From Fructilactobacillus lindneri DSM 20690 = JCM 11027 (GTDB lineage Bacteria > Bacillota > Bacilli > Lactobacillales > Lactobacillaceae): a stretch of 64,000 nucleotides of DNA. This document shows positions 26,155 to 35,225 of the stretch, in pieces (the stretch's first letter is position 1; each line of letters opens with the position of its first letter). The notes under the pieces are model-generated. The model was given only the letters and a program-made list of their open reading frames with translations. It did not search any database and was not told where the DNA came from. Made by a program: the position numbers and the translations under genes. Location: positions 59,907 through 123,906 of the forward strand of contig NZ_MIYK01000016.1 of the NCBI RefSeq assembly GCF_002907375.1, given 5' to 3'.

Positions 26155-26946
26155 CTACCGCGGTGCAATCACAACTTCCCGATTAGATTCAGTTCCGACC
26201 AAATAAGTAATTAAATCCTCATAATCTTCCATTGCGGCATGAATCTGCTTGCGTTCAAAAGCTGGCATTGAATCAAGATGAACTGGTTGGTTGGTAACTT
26301 CGACATCCCGTGTCGTCTTGCGGGTTAAATCAGCTAAAATTTTTCGCCGTCTTTCCCGATAATTAGCCGTATCCAAAATAACCTCGACGTAGTTAACACC
26401 GTGATTATTTAAATAAAATTCGCATAATTGTTGTAAAGAGTTAATAGTTCGCCCGTGTCTACCAATCAACAAGCCTTCCTTATTAGTCTCACAGTTAATA
26501 TAGACGTGCTTATTATTGGGCATATCAACTTGAAGAGTGGCATCAATTCCCATTTGTTCCAAGACTGCTTGTAAATATTTAGCTAAGTCTTTGACTACCG
26601 CAAAATTACGTTCAAAGCGGTCTTCGCTCGACATCTCATTTGACTTTGAGCTATTACTAGCCTTGGGTTTGCTTAAAGTTTCTTTTGCTTTAGTTAAATT
26701 GGTTTTAGGAGCTGATTTGGCTTCTTTTGTAGCTACTTTATCTGACTTTGAAGTCGTCTGTTCACTTGGTTTTGCGGTTACTGTCTTTTTACTAATTTCA
26801 ACGATCGCCGGCTTTTTAAATAGTCCGAAAAATCCTTTACTTGGGTGTTTAATCACGTTAATTTCTGCTTCATTACGGGTAATGTTTAATTGTTTTAGTC
26901 CATTTTCAATGGCGGTTTCTAGAGTTGAGCCTTCATATTTTGGCAT
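26155..26946 (-). CDS. khpB: RNA-binding protein KhpB (Jag)
   Basis: A 263-residue RNA-binding protein. Residues 1-52 form the Jag-N domain (ENGLKQLNITRNEAEINVI, then KGFFGLFKKPAIVEI). A Lys/Ser-rich linker (about 55-105) follows, then a KH domain with GLLIGRHGRTINSLQQL and a C-terminal R3H domain (RKILADLTRKTTRDV to about residue 260). In streptococci and lactobacilli KhpB pairs with KhpA and influences cell elongation and division. It lies downstream of yidC, the usual place, with a terminator between. Confidence 0.94.
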   Translation of the reverse strand: MPKYEGSTLETAIENGLKQLNITRNEAEINVIKHPSKGFFGLFKKPAIVEISKKTVTAKPSEQTTSKSDKVATKEAKSAPKTNLTKAKETLSKPKASNSSKSNEMSSEDRFERNFAVVKDLAKYLQAVLEQMGIDATLQVDMPNNKHVYINCETNKEGLLIGRHGRTINSLQQLCEFYLNNHGVNYVEVILDTANYRERRRKILADLTRKTTRDVEVTNQPVHLDSMPAFERKQIHAAMEDYEDLITYLVGTESNREVVIAPR

Positions 26947-27048
26947 AATTTAATTCTCCTAGTTAATTACTAACCTAGTTAGCATAGCACAAAATAATAC
27001 TGACAATAAAGGCTTTTAGGCTACTTGTAACATTAAATTTTCCCAAAG

Positions 27049-27082
27049 AAAAAAGTCGCTAGCAAAATACTAGCGACTTTTT
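27049..27082 (-). terminator. Terminator of the rpmH-rnpA-yidC transcript
   Basis: AAAAAGTCGCTAG pairs with CTAGCGACTTTTT around a 7-base loop, just past the yidC stop codon. Confidence 0.88.
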
Positions 27083-27097
27083 AAAATGATTTCTAAA

Positions 27098-27934
27098 TTA
27101 ATGTTTACGATGACTCTTTTTAGCACGACGAATAGCTTTTTCAACTGCTCGTTCATGTTCTTTTTTAGCACGTAATTTTTCTTCCCGTTCGTGTTTCATC
27201 TTCCAAGGATTCTGAATAATCAACGTTTGTACTACTTGGAATGCGTTGGTAACAACCCAATATAGCGACAAAGCTGATGGAACATTTAAAGCAGTAAAGA
27301 AGATTACGATTGGCATAAAGATTGTCATCATCATTGCCATTCCATTTGTTTCTGGTTGTGATTTCATCGATAACCAGGAACTAAAGAAGGTAAATAATGC
27401 TGCTAGGACCGGTAAAATGAAGTAAGGATCACGGCTACCAAGTTCTAACCATAAGAAATGACCAGTCTTCAATGCTGGTGTTCTCCAGATGGCCTGATAC
27501 AAAGCAAAGATGATCGGTAATTGCACAATCATAGGTAGCAGACTTGAAAATGGATGCACTCCAGCTTCCTTGTACAACTTTTTCTGCTCAGCTTGCAGTT
27601 TCATCATCGTATCAGTATCTCGTGATGAATATTTCTTTTGCAGGGCCTTTAATTGCGGCTGAATTTCAGTCGTTTTCTTCATGCTCTTAGTTTGATAAAT
27701 CATCAAAGGCAAAATAATAATTCTTACAATAATGGTAAAGAGAATAATTCCAATTCCATAATTATTATCAAATGCTTTTGAGAGCCAAATAATTGCACGA
27801 GAAAAGTTATAAACGATTAAACCATCCCAAATCCCAGTACTATGACTGGTAATTGGCGCATTACTACAAGCTGTCAGAACAAATACCAAACTAACAGCCA
27901 TGAGTGCAGTGGCAATTTTTTTAAACTTTTTCAC
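27098..27934 (-). CDS. yidC: Membrane protein insertase YidC/OxaA (lipoprotein type)
   Basis: A 278-residue insertase that places proteins in the membrane with or without Sec. It begins with a lipoprotein signal peptide ending LVFVLTACS, so Cys23 is the likely lipidated residue. The conserved 60KD_IMP core has five hydrophobic segments, with the cytoplasmic helical hairpin around IQPQLKALQKKY. The tail is strongly basic (RRAKKSHRKH), which suits ribosome binding. It starts with GTG 2 bp after the rnpA stop. Lactobacilli usually have a second copy elsewhere. Confidence 0.95.
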   Translation of the reverse strand: MKKFKKIATALMAVSLVFVLTACSNAPITSHSTGIWDGLIVYNFSRAIIWLSKAFDNNYGIGIILFTIIVRIIILPLMIYQTKSMKKTTEIQPQLKALQKKYSSRDTDTMMKLQAEQKKLYKEAGVHPFSSLLPMIVQLPIIFALYQAIWRTPALKTGHFLWLELGSRDPYFILPVLAALFTFFSSWLSMKSQPETNGMAMMMTIFMPIVIFFTALNVPSALSLYWVVTNAFQVVQTLIIQNPWKMKHEREEKLRAKKEHERAVEKAIRRAKKSHRKH

Positions 27935-27936
27935 TT

Positions 27937-28293
27937 TTATTCCTCACTATAATCTGAATCTAACAAATTTGCTAATTTTAAAACATGCACCAAACTAGCT
28001 TTTACTTCTTTCATTGATAAACCATCAGCACGAGGTCTAGCAATCACTAAAATATCAACATCTTGTCTCAAATTCGGCTTTAATTCTGTCATAGACTGTC
28101 TAACCCGTCGTTTTACCCAATTACGATGAACCGCATTTCCAATCTTTTTTCCAACAGAAATTCCAATCCGAAAATGAGGTTGATTGGGTTTCTCCATTTT
28201 ATAGACTACAAATTGGCGATTGGCGACCGAATCATGTTTTTCAAAAACTTGTTGAAATTCAGCTTCTTTTTTAACGCGATAAGACTTTCTCAT
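27937..28293 (-). CDS. rnpA: Ribonuclease P protein component
   Basis: A 118-residue basic protein that assists RNase P RNA in processing the 5' ends of tRNAs. The RNR motif region is present as [20 protein letters not shown], and the N-terminus [17 protein letters not shown] is typical. ATG 28293 is chosen because GGAGAG lies upstream and residues before it are foreign to the family. It is 64 bp downstream of rpmH, the classic order. Confidence 0.95.
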   Translation of the reverse strand: MRKSYRVKKEAEFQQVFEKHDSVANRQFVVYKMEKPNQPHFRIGISVGKKIGNAVHRNWVKRRVRQSMTELKPNLRQDVDILVIARPRADGLSMKEVKASLVHVLKLANLLDSDYSEE

Positions 28294-28357
28294 TATTACA
28301 TCACTCTCCAAATGCTCACATTTGCATAATAAAAAAGGCCACCGAATGGTCAGTGGT

Positions 28358-28492
28358 CTATGCAGACAATACTTTTCTACCTTTTTGACGGCGACGAGCT
28401 AATACTTTACGTCCGCCTTTAGTTTGCATACGCGCACGGAAACCATGGACACGGTTACGGTGACGTTTCTTTGGTTGGTAAGTTCTCTTCAT
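28358..28492 (-). CDS. rpmH: 50S ribosomal protein L34
   Basis: A 44-residue ribosomal protein read directly from the minus strand: [18 protein letters not shown], then [20 protein letters not shown] and RKVLSA. AAGGAGGG lies 8 bp before the ATG. This is the first gene leftward of oriC and heads the rpmH-rnpA-yidC transcript. It is intact and of normal length. Confidence 0.97.
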   Translation of the reverse strand: MKRTYQPKKRHRNRVHGFRARMQTKGGRKVLARRRQKGRKVLSA

Positions 28493-28981
28493 TACGAGCC
28501 CTCCTTAATATTTTAGATTAATCTTTTTAATCGATTTTATAATACTTCAATGGTATTTCTTTCTAATAATATCACAAAACAGTCTAAGAGCAAATAGCAA
28601 ATTTTAATAACTAAAGTAACTATCTGTGGATTTAAAAAAAGTTTCATGAAAATAAGTTGTGAATTGTTGTGGATAACACCAAATTAAAATCACAAGGTTT
28701 TAACCAGTTTATACACAAGATAACATGATGTAATTATTTTTATCCACAGCCTGTTAACAAGTAACAATAAGTTAAACAAACAGCGCCATTACGCCAACAA
28801 AATATCCACAAATTTTGTTAATATCTATTTAAATAGACCAAACAAAAAAGTTATCAACATAGCTGTTAATAACTTTTTAACTAACTGTGAAACATTTATA
28901 CACAGGATGCTTTTGCTTGTGGAAAACTTAAATCTTAAATGCTAAAATATTGCTATGTTTTAAGTAGGAGGTTCGTGGCTC
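28493..28981. other. oriC, dnaA-upstream part with DnaA boxes
   Basis: A 489-bp AT-rich gap between rpmH and dnaA. Exact TTATNCACA boxes are at 28668-28676 (minus), 28709-28717, 28740-28748 and 28896-28904 (plus). One-mismatch boxes are at 28802-28810, 28851-28859 and 28918-28926. An extended -10 (TGCTAAAAT, 28940-28948) for dnaA has a -35-like TTGTGG that overlaps the last near-match box, which suggests autoregulation. No gene is seen here. Confidence 0.88.
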
Positions 28982-30325
28982 ATGAATCAAAACGAATTAT
29001 GGAATAAAATTAAACTTAAATTTAAAGAAAATGCTAATTTTGACAATAATACATACGACACCTGGATTAATTCCGTAAAACCAATTTCTTATGAAGGAAA
29101 TGTTTTAACTCTAGAACTACCAACCGCATTACATCGTGATTATTGGGATCGACAATTAAAATCAACCTTTATTGAATATGCCTATGCAATCACACAAACT
29201 GACATTACGCCAAATCTGGTTTTAAAAGGTGAAGTTGACGACAATAACCAAAATCTGAAAAGATTTAATGAAGCTAACGGAAAATCTGAAATACCACATA
29301 TTGATCCACACTTAAATCCTAACTACACTTTTGATACTTTCGTCATTGGTCAGGGAAATCAGATGGCTCATGCTGCTGCACTAGCTGTTTCAGAAGATCC
29401 CGGTAAAGTTTATAATCCGCTATTTTTCTATGGAGGCGTTGGATTAGGAAAAACTCATTTAATGCAGGCTATTGGTAATAAAGTTCTTTCATCGAATCCA
29501 AATGCCATTGTTAAATACGTAACCACTGAAAAATTCACAAATGATTTTATTGATTCGCTGCAAAATAATAAAATGCAGGAATTTAGAAAAGTTTATCGCA
29601 ATGTTGATTTGTTATTGATTGACGATATTCAGTTTCTTGCTAATAAAGAGGGAACCCAAGATGAATTCTTCAATACTTTTAACGCTTTATATGAAGATAA
29701 CAAACAAATTGTGATGACTGCCGATCGTCTTCCAAATGAGATTAATTCACTAACGGATCGCTTAGTATCAAGATTTAAGTGGGGACTATCCGTTGATATT
29801 ACTGCTCCTGATATGGAAACTCGAGCTGCGATTTTGCGCGCTAAAGCTAAATCAGAATCCTTAGCGATTGATGACAACATCATGAGTTACATTGCCAGTC
29901 AAATTGATTCTAATGTCCGAGAATTAGAGGGAGCTTTATCCCGAATTAAAGCATTTGCTGATTTAAAACAAGAACCAATCACAATGGACTTAGTTTCAGA
30001 GGCACTGCGTCCTTTAAAACTTAATAAAGAAAAAAGTGCTATAACTCCTGAATCTATCATTAAAACTACTGCTTCTTATTTCCGTGTAACAGTAAAAGAA
30101 ATCAAAGGTAAGAAACGCGTGAAAGCCATCGTGATGCCGCGTCAAATTGCCATGTACCTTTCTAGAGAACTAACAGATAATTCTCTGCCAAAAATTGGCG
30201 AAGCCTTTGGTGGTAAAGATCATACTACTGTTATCCATGCTTGTGATAAGATCAGCAAACAATTAGCAACTGATTCTGATTTACAAAATCAAATCAAAGA
30301 TATCAAAACAGAAATCAAGCATTAG
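28982..30325 (+). CDS. dnaA: Chromosomal replication initiator protein DnaA
   Basis: A 447-residue AAA+ protein that binds DnaA boxes and melts oriC. Domain I (residues 1-80) precedes a short linker, then the AAA+ core with Walker A FYGGVGLGKTHLMQ and Walker B VDLLLIDDIQFL, the sensor region RLVSRFKWG, and the C-terminal DNA-binding domain with GGKDHTTVIHACDKI. TAGGAGG precedes the ATG. It is flanked on both sides by DnaA boxes. Confidence 0.99.
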   Translation: MNQNELWNKIKLKFKENANFDNNTYDTWINSVKPISYEGNVLTLELPTALHRDYWDRQLKSTFIEYAYAITQTDITPNLVLKGEVDDNNQNLKRFNEANGKSEIPHIDPHLNPNYTFDTFVIGQGNQMAHAAALAVSEDPGKVYNPLFFYGGVGLGKTHLMQAIGNKVLSSNPNAIVKYVTTEKFTNDFIDSLQNNKMQEFRKVYRNVDLLLIDDIQFLANKEGTQDEFFNTFNALYEDNKQIVMTADRLPNEINSLTDRLVSRFKWGLSVDITAPDMETRAAILRAKAKSESLAIDDNIMSYIASQIDSNVRELEGALSRIKAFADLKQEPITMDLVSEALRPLKLNKEKSAITPESIIKTTASYFRVTVKEIKGKKRVKAIVMPRQIAMYLSRELTDNSLPKIGEAFGGKDHTTVIHACDKISKQLATDSDLQNQIKDIKTEIKH

Positions 30326-30528
30326 CCAAAAAAATATCATGGTATAATCTAACTGTGGATAAAAACTAAGAAACATAATTTTTAGTAACAGACTTATCCA
30401 CAGTGGATAACTTATACTCATTCAATACTTTGATTAGTTATCCCCATGATTAACAGCACCTACTACTACTGCTCTTAATTCTTTTATTAATTAAGTAAAA
30501 TGCATCAAGCAACGGAGGGTCTATAAAA
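30326..30528. other. oriC, dnaA-dnaN intergenic part with DnaA boxes
   Basis: Two exact boxes are at 30354-30362 (minus) and 30394-30402 (plus). TTATCCACAGTGGATAA (30394-30410) is a near-perfect palindrome that joins the second box to a one-mismatch box on the other strand. A further near match TTATCCCCA is at 30438-30446. A TATAAT at 30343-30348 may be a dnaN promoter. The origin is therefore bipartite, as in Bacillus. Confidence 0.85.
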
Positions 30529-31668
30529 ATGAAATTTTCAATTAATCGTGCATCATTCGTTAAAGCCTTAAATATTGTTCAAAGAGCAATTTCTTCAAAA
30601 ACCACAATTCCAATTTTGACAGGTTTAAAAATTGATGTTTCTCCAAACCACATTCTGTTAACAGGAAGTAACGCTGACATTTCAATTCAAACCACGATTA
30701 GTGGTGATAATCCAGATAATGATTTAACAATTAGCGATACTGGAAGTATTGTTTTACCAGCTCGTTTTTTTGGTAAAATTGTGAAAAAACTTCCTGGAAA
30801 CGAACTTTCGATTGAAGTTGGCGATAATTTCCAAACGAACATTAATTCAGGAAATTCTGATTTTACAATCAATGGGTTAGATGCAAATGGTTATCCCCAT
30901 CTTCCTGAAGTTAATACTGATAATACAGTTGATTTACCTGCAGAAATTTTTAAAGAAGTGATTGGACAAACTGTAATTGCAGTTTCAAAACAAGAAAGTC
31001 GTCCAATCTTAACTGGAGTTCATTTTACTTTGAACCAAAATCAGTTAGTCGCTGTTGCAACAGATAGTCATCGTCTTAGTCAAAGAAAAGTAGATCTTCC
31101 AAAAGAAGACGACGGAGAGTATGATGTGGTAATTCCAGGTGATAGTTTGAAAGAACTTTCGCACATGCTGGATGGGGAAAAGGAACAAATTAAGATGAAT
31201 CTATCTGAAAATCAGGTTATGTTTAATTTTGGTGTAACTCGTTTTTATTCCCGTCTCTTAGAAGGAAACTACCCCGATACTTCTCGTTTAATTCCAAATT
31301 CATCCGTTACTAAAGTACAATTTTCAGCAGCTTATTTACTAGCGGCTGTAGAACGTGCTTCACTGTTGTCGCATGAATCGCGTAATAATGTTATTAAATT
31401 ATCAATTAAACCTAATGATAAAGTCGTAACTATCACGGGTAATTCCCCTGATGTTGGTAAGGTCGAAGAAGATTTAGACCCTAAAAAAGTTGAAGGCGAG
31501 GAATTAGAGATTTCCTTTAATCCTGATTATATGAAAGAAGCCTTGCGCGCCTTTGGTCAAATTGATGTGGAAGTTGGATTTACTTCAGCTCTGCGACCTT
31601 TTACAATTGTTCCAACGGATGAACAAGAAGAATTCATTCAATTAATTACACCGGTTCGGACGTTTTAA
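30529..31668 (+). CDS. dnaN: DNA polymerase III beta sliding clamp
   Basis: A 379-residue processivity clamp of three similar domains. The N-terminus MKFSINRASFVKALNIVQRAISSKTTIPIL, shortened here to its SKTTIPIL block, is typical, and the C-terminus ends QLITPVRTF. The family length is 365-380. GGAGGG precedes the ATG. A terminator follows, so it is not firmly coupled to yaaA-recF. Confidence 0.98.
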   Translation: MKFSINRASFVKALNIVQRAISSKTTIPILTGLKIDVSPNHILLTGSNADISIQTTISGDNPDNDLTISDTGSIVLPARFFGKIVKKLPGNELSIEVGDNFQTNINSGNSDFTINGLDANGYPHLPEVNTDNTVDLPAEIFKEVIGQTVIAVSKQESRPILTGVHFTLNQNQLVAVATDSHRLSQRKVDLPKEDDGEYDVVIPGDSLKELSHMLDGEKEQIKMNLSENQVMFNFGVTRFYSRLLEGNYPDTSRLIPNSSVTKVQFSAAYLLAAVERASLLSHESRNNVIKLSIKPNDKVVTITGNSPDVGKVEEDLDPKKVEGEELEISFNPDYMKEALRAFGQIDVEVGFTSALRPFTIVPTDEQEEFIQLITPVRTF

Positions 31669-31682
31669 AATTAATTAATAAT

Positions 31683-31718
31683 AAAAAAGCTCATATTTTA
31701 CGATATGAGCTTTTTTAT
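31683..31718 (+). terminator. Terminator of dnaN
   Basis: AAAAAAGCTCATAT pairs with ATATGAGCTTTTTT around a 6-base loop. Confidence 0.88.
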
Positions 31719-31838
31719 TATTAATTAATATGTTTTGGCTTAAAATCGCAAATAGCTTTAAAAGGCTCATAATTGCGATATTTATATACTTTTCTTAATT
31801 TAAAGGTTATAATAGAAGTATTGAAAGCAGGTGGATTC

Positions 31839-32057
31839 ATGAAAAAAGAAGTTGTTATTACGACACCTTATATAACTTTAGGACAATTATTAAAAATGGA
31901 AGACATTATCGCGTCTGGCGGACAGGCGAAATGGTATTTGCGCGAAAAGTCAGTTTTTTTAAACGATGAACCAGAAAATCGTCGTGGTAAAAAATTATAT
32001 GATGGAGATACAGTCCGAGTTCCAGATGTCGGATTGTTTTTTATTAAGTCAAAGTAG
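31839..32057 (+). CDS. yaaA: S4-domain RNA-binding protein YaaA
   Basis: A 72-residue S4-domain protein of the YaaA family, usually found between dnaN and recF in Firmicutes. Key phrases are ITLGQLLKMEDIIASGGQAK and VFLNDEPENRRGKKLYDGD. It is likely an RNA- or ribosome-associated protein; its exact role is not settled. ATG 31839 is chosen on the GCAGGTGG upstream and on family length; the longer frame begins with unrelated residues. Confidence 0.92.
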   Translation: MKKEVVITTPYITLGQLLKMEDIIASGGQAKWYLREKSVFLNDEPENRRGKKLYDGDTVRVPDVGLFFIKSK

Positions 32058-32065
32058 GAATTTGA

Positions 32066-33175
32066 ATGCAGGTAAATGAGTTAAAATTACGAAATTTTCG
32101 TAACTATCAAAATGCTGATGTTCATTTTTCAAAGGGCATTAATGTGTTAATGGGACAAAATGCGCAAGGAAAAACAAATTTACTGGAAGCAATCTATGTT
32201 TTAGCTCTAACAAAAAGTCATCGAGCTACCAATAATCGTGATTTGATTGAATGGAACGATAAAAAGGCTGCAATTTGGGGTGAGATTCAACATAAAACTG
32301 GTAAAACCCAGTTAGAATTAACGCTTAGTTCAAAAGGCAAACGAGCCCGGGTTAATCATATTGAGCAGGCTAAACTTTCGACTTACATTGGACAACTGAA
32401 TGTGATTCTGTTCGCCCCAGAAGATTTGAAGATTGTAAAAGGATCGCCGCAAGTTCGGCGTCATTTTATGGATATTGAATTTGGACAAATGAGCAGTAAA
32501 TATTTGTACAATACTTCCCAATATCGCCGTATTTTAAAACAGCGGAACATCTATTTACGTCAACTGCACTTGCATAAAGCCAAGGATTTGATGTATTTAG
32601 ATGTTCTTTCTGACCAATTATCTGCATATGCAGCAGAAATTATTTATCAGCGTGTTCAACTATTAGGGAAATTACAAAAATGGTCGCAAAGTATTCATAG
32701 TGAAATCTCTCAGCAACAGGAAGTTTTAAAGTTTAATTATGTGACTTCCCTACGGAAGAAAGATTTAGGTTCGGTTGAGCAGATTTATCAGACATTGTTG
32801 GCTAAATTTAAAGCAAATCATGAAAAAGAAATCCGACAGGGAACAACTATTTTTGGTCCTCATCGTGATGATTTGCGTTTTATGGTAAATGGCAAAGATG
32901 TAGCGACATTTGGATCACAAGGGCAACAGCGGACAGCTGCTTTATCGACTAAGTTAGCAGAAATCGATCTTATGAAAGAAGAAACGAATGAATATCCAGT
33001 GTTACTGCTAGATGACGTGTTATCAGAGCTTGACGAAGGGCGACAAACCCATTTGTTAACTGCCATTCAAAATAAGGTCCAAACATTTTTAACTACTACT
33101 AGTATGAATGGAATTGCTACTAATTTAATTAATAATCCCAAAATGTTTCATATCGAAAACGGAGTTATTTCTTAA
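32066..33175 (+). CDS. recF: DNA replication and repair protein RecF
   Basis: A 369-residue SMC-like ATPase that helps load RecA at gaps. It begins MQVNELKLRNFRNYQNADV. Walker A is GQNAQGKTNLLEA, the signature region is FGSQGQQRTAALS and Walker B is YPVLLLDDVLSELDEGR. It starts 8 bp after yaaA and is followed closely by gyrB. Confidence 0.97.
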   Translation: MQVNELKLRNFRNYQNADVHFSKGINVLMGQNAQGKTNLLEAIYVLALTKSHRATNNRDLIEWNDKKAAIWGEIQHKTGKTQLELTLSSKGKRARVNHIEQAKLSTYIGQLNVILFAPEDLKIVKGSPQVRRHFMDIEFGQMSSKYLYNTSQYRRILKQRNIYLRQLHLHKAKDLMYLDVLSDQLSAYAAEIIYQRVQLLGKLQKWSQSIHSEISQQQEVLKFNYVTSLRKKDLGSVEQIYQTLLAKFKANHEKEIRQGTTIFGPHRDDLRFMVNGKDVATFGSQGQQRTAALSTKLAEIDLMKEETNEYPVLLLDDVLSELDEGRQTHLLTAIQNKVQTFLTTTSMNGIATNLINNPKMFHIENGVIS

Positions 33176-33209
33176 TAATTTTTAAATAGATTGATTGAGG
33201 AGGATATAT

Positions 33210-35159
33210 ATGACAGACAAGCCACAAGAGACAAAGGCTGAACGTGCCGCAGATTATGATGCCAGTCAAATCCAGGTTTTAAAAGGACTTGAAGCAGTTC
33301 GAAAACGTCCTGGAATGTACATTGGTGCAACTAATTCTCAAGGATTGCACCATTTAGTATGGGAAATCGTTGATAACGGTATCGATGAAGCACTGGCTGG
33401 TTTTGCTTCTGAAATCAATGTTGTAATTGAAAAAGATAACAGTATTACTGTTACTGATAATGGTCGTGGAATCCCAGTTGATTTGCAAAAGGAAACCGGG
33501 AAGCCAGCGTTAGAAACTGTCTTTACTATTTTGCATGCTGGAGGAAAATTTGGCGGCGGTGGATACAAAGTTTCTGGAGGACTGCATGGAGTCGGGGCTT
33601 CAGTGGTAAATGCTTTATCATCTGAACTTTCTGTCGAAGTAGTTCGAGGCGGAAAACGCTATTACATGGACTTTGTACGCGGACATGTTAAAACTCCAAT
33701 GAAAATCATTGGTGACGCTCCAGAAGGTGAACATGGAACTAAAGTTCATTTTGTTCCCGATCCAGATATTTTTACAGAAACAACGACTTATAGCATGGAA
33801 ACTCTGAGTTCTAGAGTTCAGGAACTTGCCTTTTTAAATAAAGGATTAAGAATCACGATTACTGATAAGCGACCTGAAAAACCAGTGGAACATGATTATT
33901 TCTACGAAGGCGGAATTCGTCACTATGTTGAATTCCTAGATCGCGGTCGCAGTCCTGTTTTTAAAGATCCTATCTACGTTGAAGGCAAAGAAAATGGAAT
34001 TACTGTTGAAGTTTCTTTGCAATATACCAATGATTATCACAGTACTTTAAAAACTTTTACCAATAACATTAATACATACGAAGGTGGAACCCATGAAGAA
34101 GGCTTTAAACAAGCCTTAACCAGGATTATTAATGTTTATGGACGAAACAATAATATTATTAAAGATAATGAAGATAATTTAAGCGGACCCGATGTTCGTG
34201 AAGGTTTAACAGCAGTAGTTAGTGTGAAACATCCAGATCCCCAGTTTGAAGGACAAACTAAAACTAAATTGGGAAATTCTGATGCTCGAACTGCTACTAA
34301 CCATGTGTTTAGTCAACAATTTTCTAAATTTATGGATGAACATCCTCAAATTGCTAAAGAAATTGTACAAAAAGGAATGCTGGCATTTAAAGCACGTTCG
34401 GCAGCTAAACGTGCTCGTGAAGTAACTCGTAAAAAGAGTGGACTTGAAATTAATAATTTGCCGGGTAAGCTGGCTAACAATACTAGTAAAGATCCTAAAA
34501 TTTCAGAATTATTTATTGTCGAAGGTGACTCGGCTGGTGGTTCTGCTAAACAGGGACGTTCACGTTTAACTCAAGCTATTTTGCCAATTCGTGGAAAAAT
34601 TTTGAATGTTGAAAAAGCTACTATGGATCGAATTTTAGCCAATGAAGAAATTAGATCATTATTTACAGCAATGGGAACTGGATTTGGCGAGGAATTTGAT
34701 ATTGAAAAAGCTAAATATCATAAATTAATTTTAATGACGGATGCCGATGTTGATGGAGCTCATATTCAGACATTATTGTTAACATTGATTTATAACTTTA
34801 TGCGTCCGATGATTGACCACGGTTTTGTTTATGTGGCACAACCACCGCTATATCGAGTTCGTCAGGGAAATAAATTTCAAAGGTATGTCGATTCTGATGA
34901 GGAATTACAGGAATTATTAGAATCGTTACCAGCTTCACCTAAACCTCAGATTCAACGGTACAAAGGTTTAGGAGAAATGGACGCTGAACAATTGTGGGAT
35001 ACGACTATGAATCCTGTCAATCGACGTTTATTGCGAGTTACCTCCGATAATGCCGAAGCAGCTGCTGAGGCTTTCACAATGCTAATGGGTGAAAAAGTAG
35101 GACCTCGGCGTCAATTTATTGAAGATAATGCTAAATTTGTTCAAAACTTGGACGTTTAA
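33210..35159 (+). CDS. gyrB: DNA gyrase subunit B
   Basis: The 649-residue ATPase subunit of gyrase. The GHKL ATP-binding domain carries [21 protein letters not shown] and [14 protein letters not shown]. The TOPRIM domain has [15 protein letters not shown] and [11 protein letters not shown], and the C-terminal block [18 protein letters not shown] interacts with GyrA. ATG 33210 is chosen because GAGGAGG (33197-33203) lies just upstream, within the longer frame. A parS-like site separates it from gyrA. Confidence 0.98.
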   Translation: MTDKPQETKAERAADYDASQIQVLKGLEAVRKRPGMYIGATNSQGLHHLVWEIVDNGIDEALAGFASEINVVIEKDNSITVTDNGRGIPVDLQKETGKPALETVFTILHAGGKFGGGGYKVSGGLHGVGASVVNALSSELSVEVVRGGKRYYMDFVRGHVKTPMKIIGDAPEGEHGTKVHFVPDPDIFTETTTYSMETLSSRVQELAFLNKGLRITITDKRPEKPVEHDYFYEGGIRHYVEFLDRGRSPVFKDPIYVEGKENGITVEVSLQYTNDYHSTLKTFTNNINTYEGGTHEEGFKQALTRIINVYGRNNNIIKDNEDNLSGPDVREGLTAVVSVKHPDPQFEGQTKTKLGNSDARTATNHVFSQQFSKFMDEHPQIAKEIVQKGMLAFKARSAAKRAREVTRKKSGLEINNLPGKLANNTSKDPKISELFIVEGDSAGGSAKQGRSRLTQAILPIRGKILNVEKATMDRILANEEIRSLFTAMGTGFGEEFDIEKAKYHKLILMTDADVDGAHIQTLLLTLIYNFMRPMIDHGFVYVAQPPLYRVRQGNKFQRYVDSDEELQELLESLPASPKPQIQRYKGLGEMDAEQLWDTTMNPVNRRLLRVTSDNAEAAAEAFTMLMGEKVGPRRQFIEDNAKFVQNLDV

Positions 35160-35165
35160 TAAAAA

Positions 35166-35181
35166 TGTTCCATGTGAAACA
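35166..35181. other. parS-like site between gyrB and gyrA
   Basis: TGTTCCATGTGAAACA has one base different from the other two intergenic sites, and its CATG core is the same. It is intergenic and 5 kb from dnaA. Confidence 0.6.
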
Positions 35182-35225
35182 TCTGGATAATGTGAATGAG
35201 TAATGAAATGAATGGAGGCAGTCAT

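Noticed and set aside
28126..28329. 67-codon open frame on the plus strand
   Set aside because: It is antisense to rnpA, and no signal supports translation.
28358..28492. Possible frameshift in rpmH
   Set aside because: A careful recount of the bases around 28436-28446 gives an uninterrupted 45-codon frame of normal L34 sequence.
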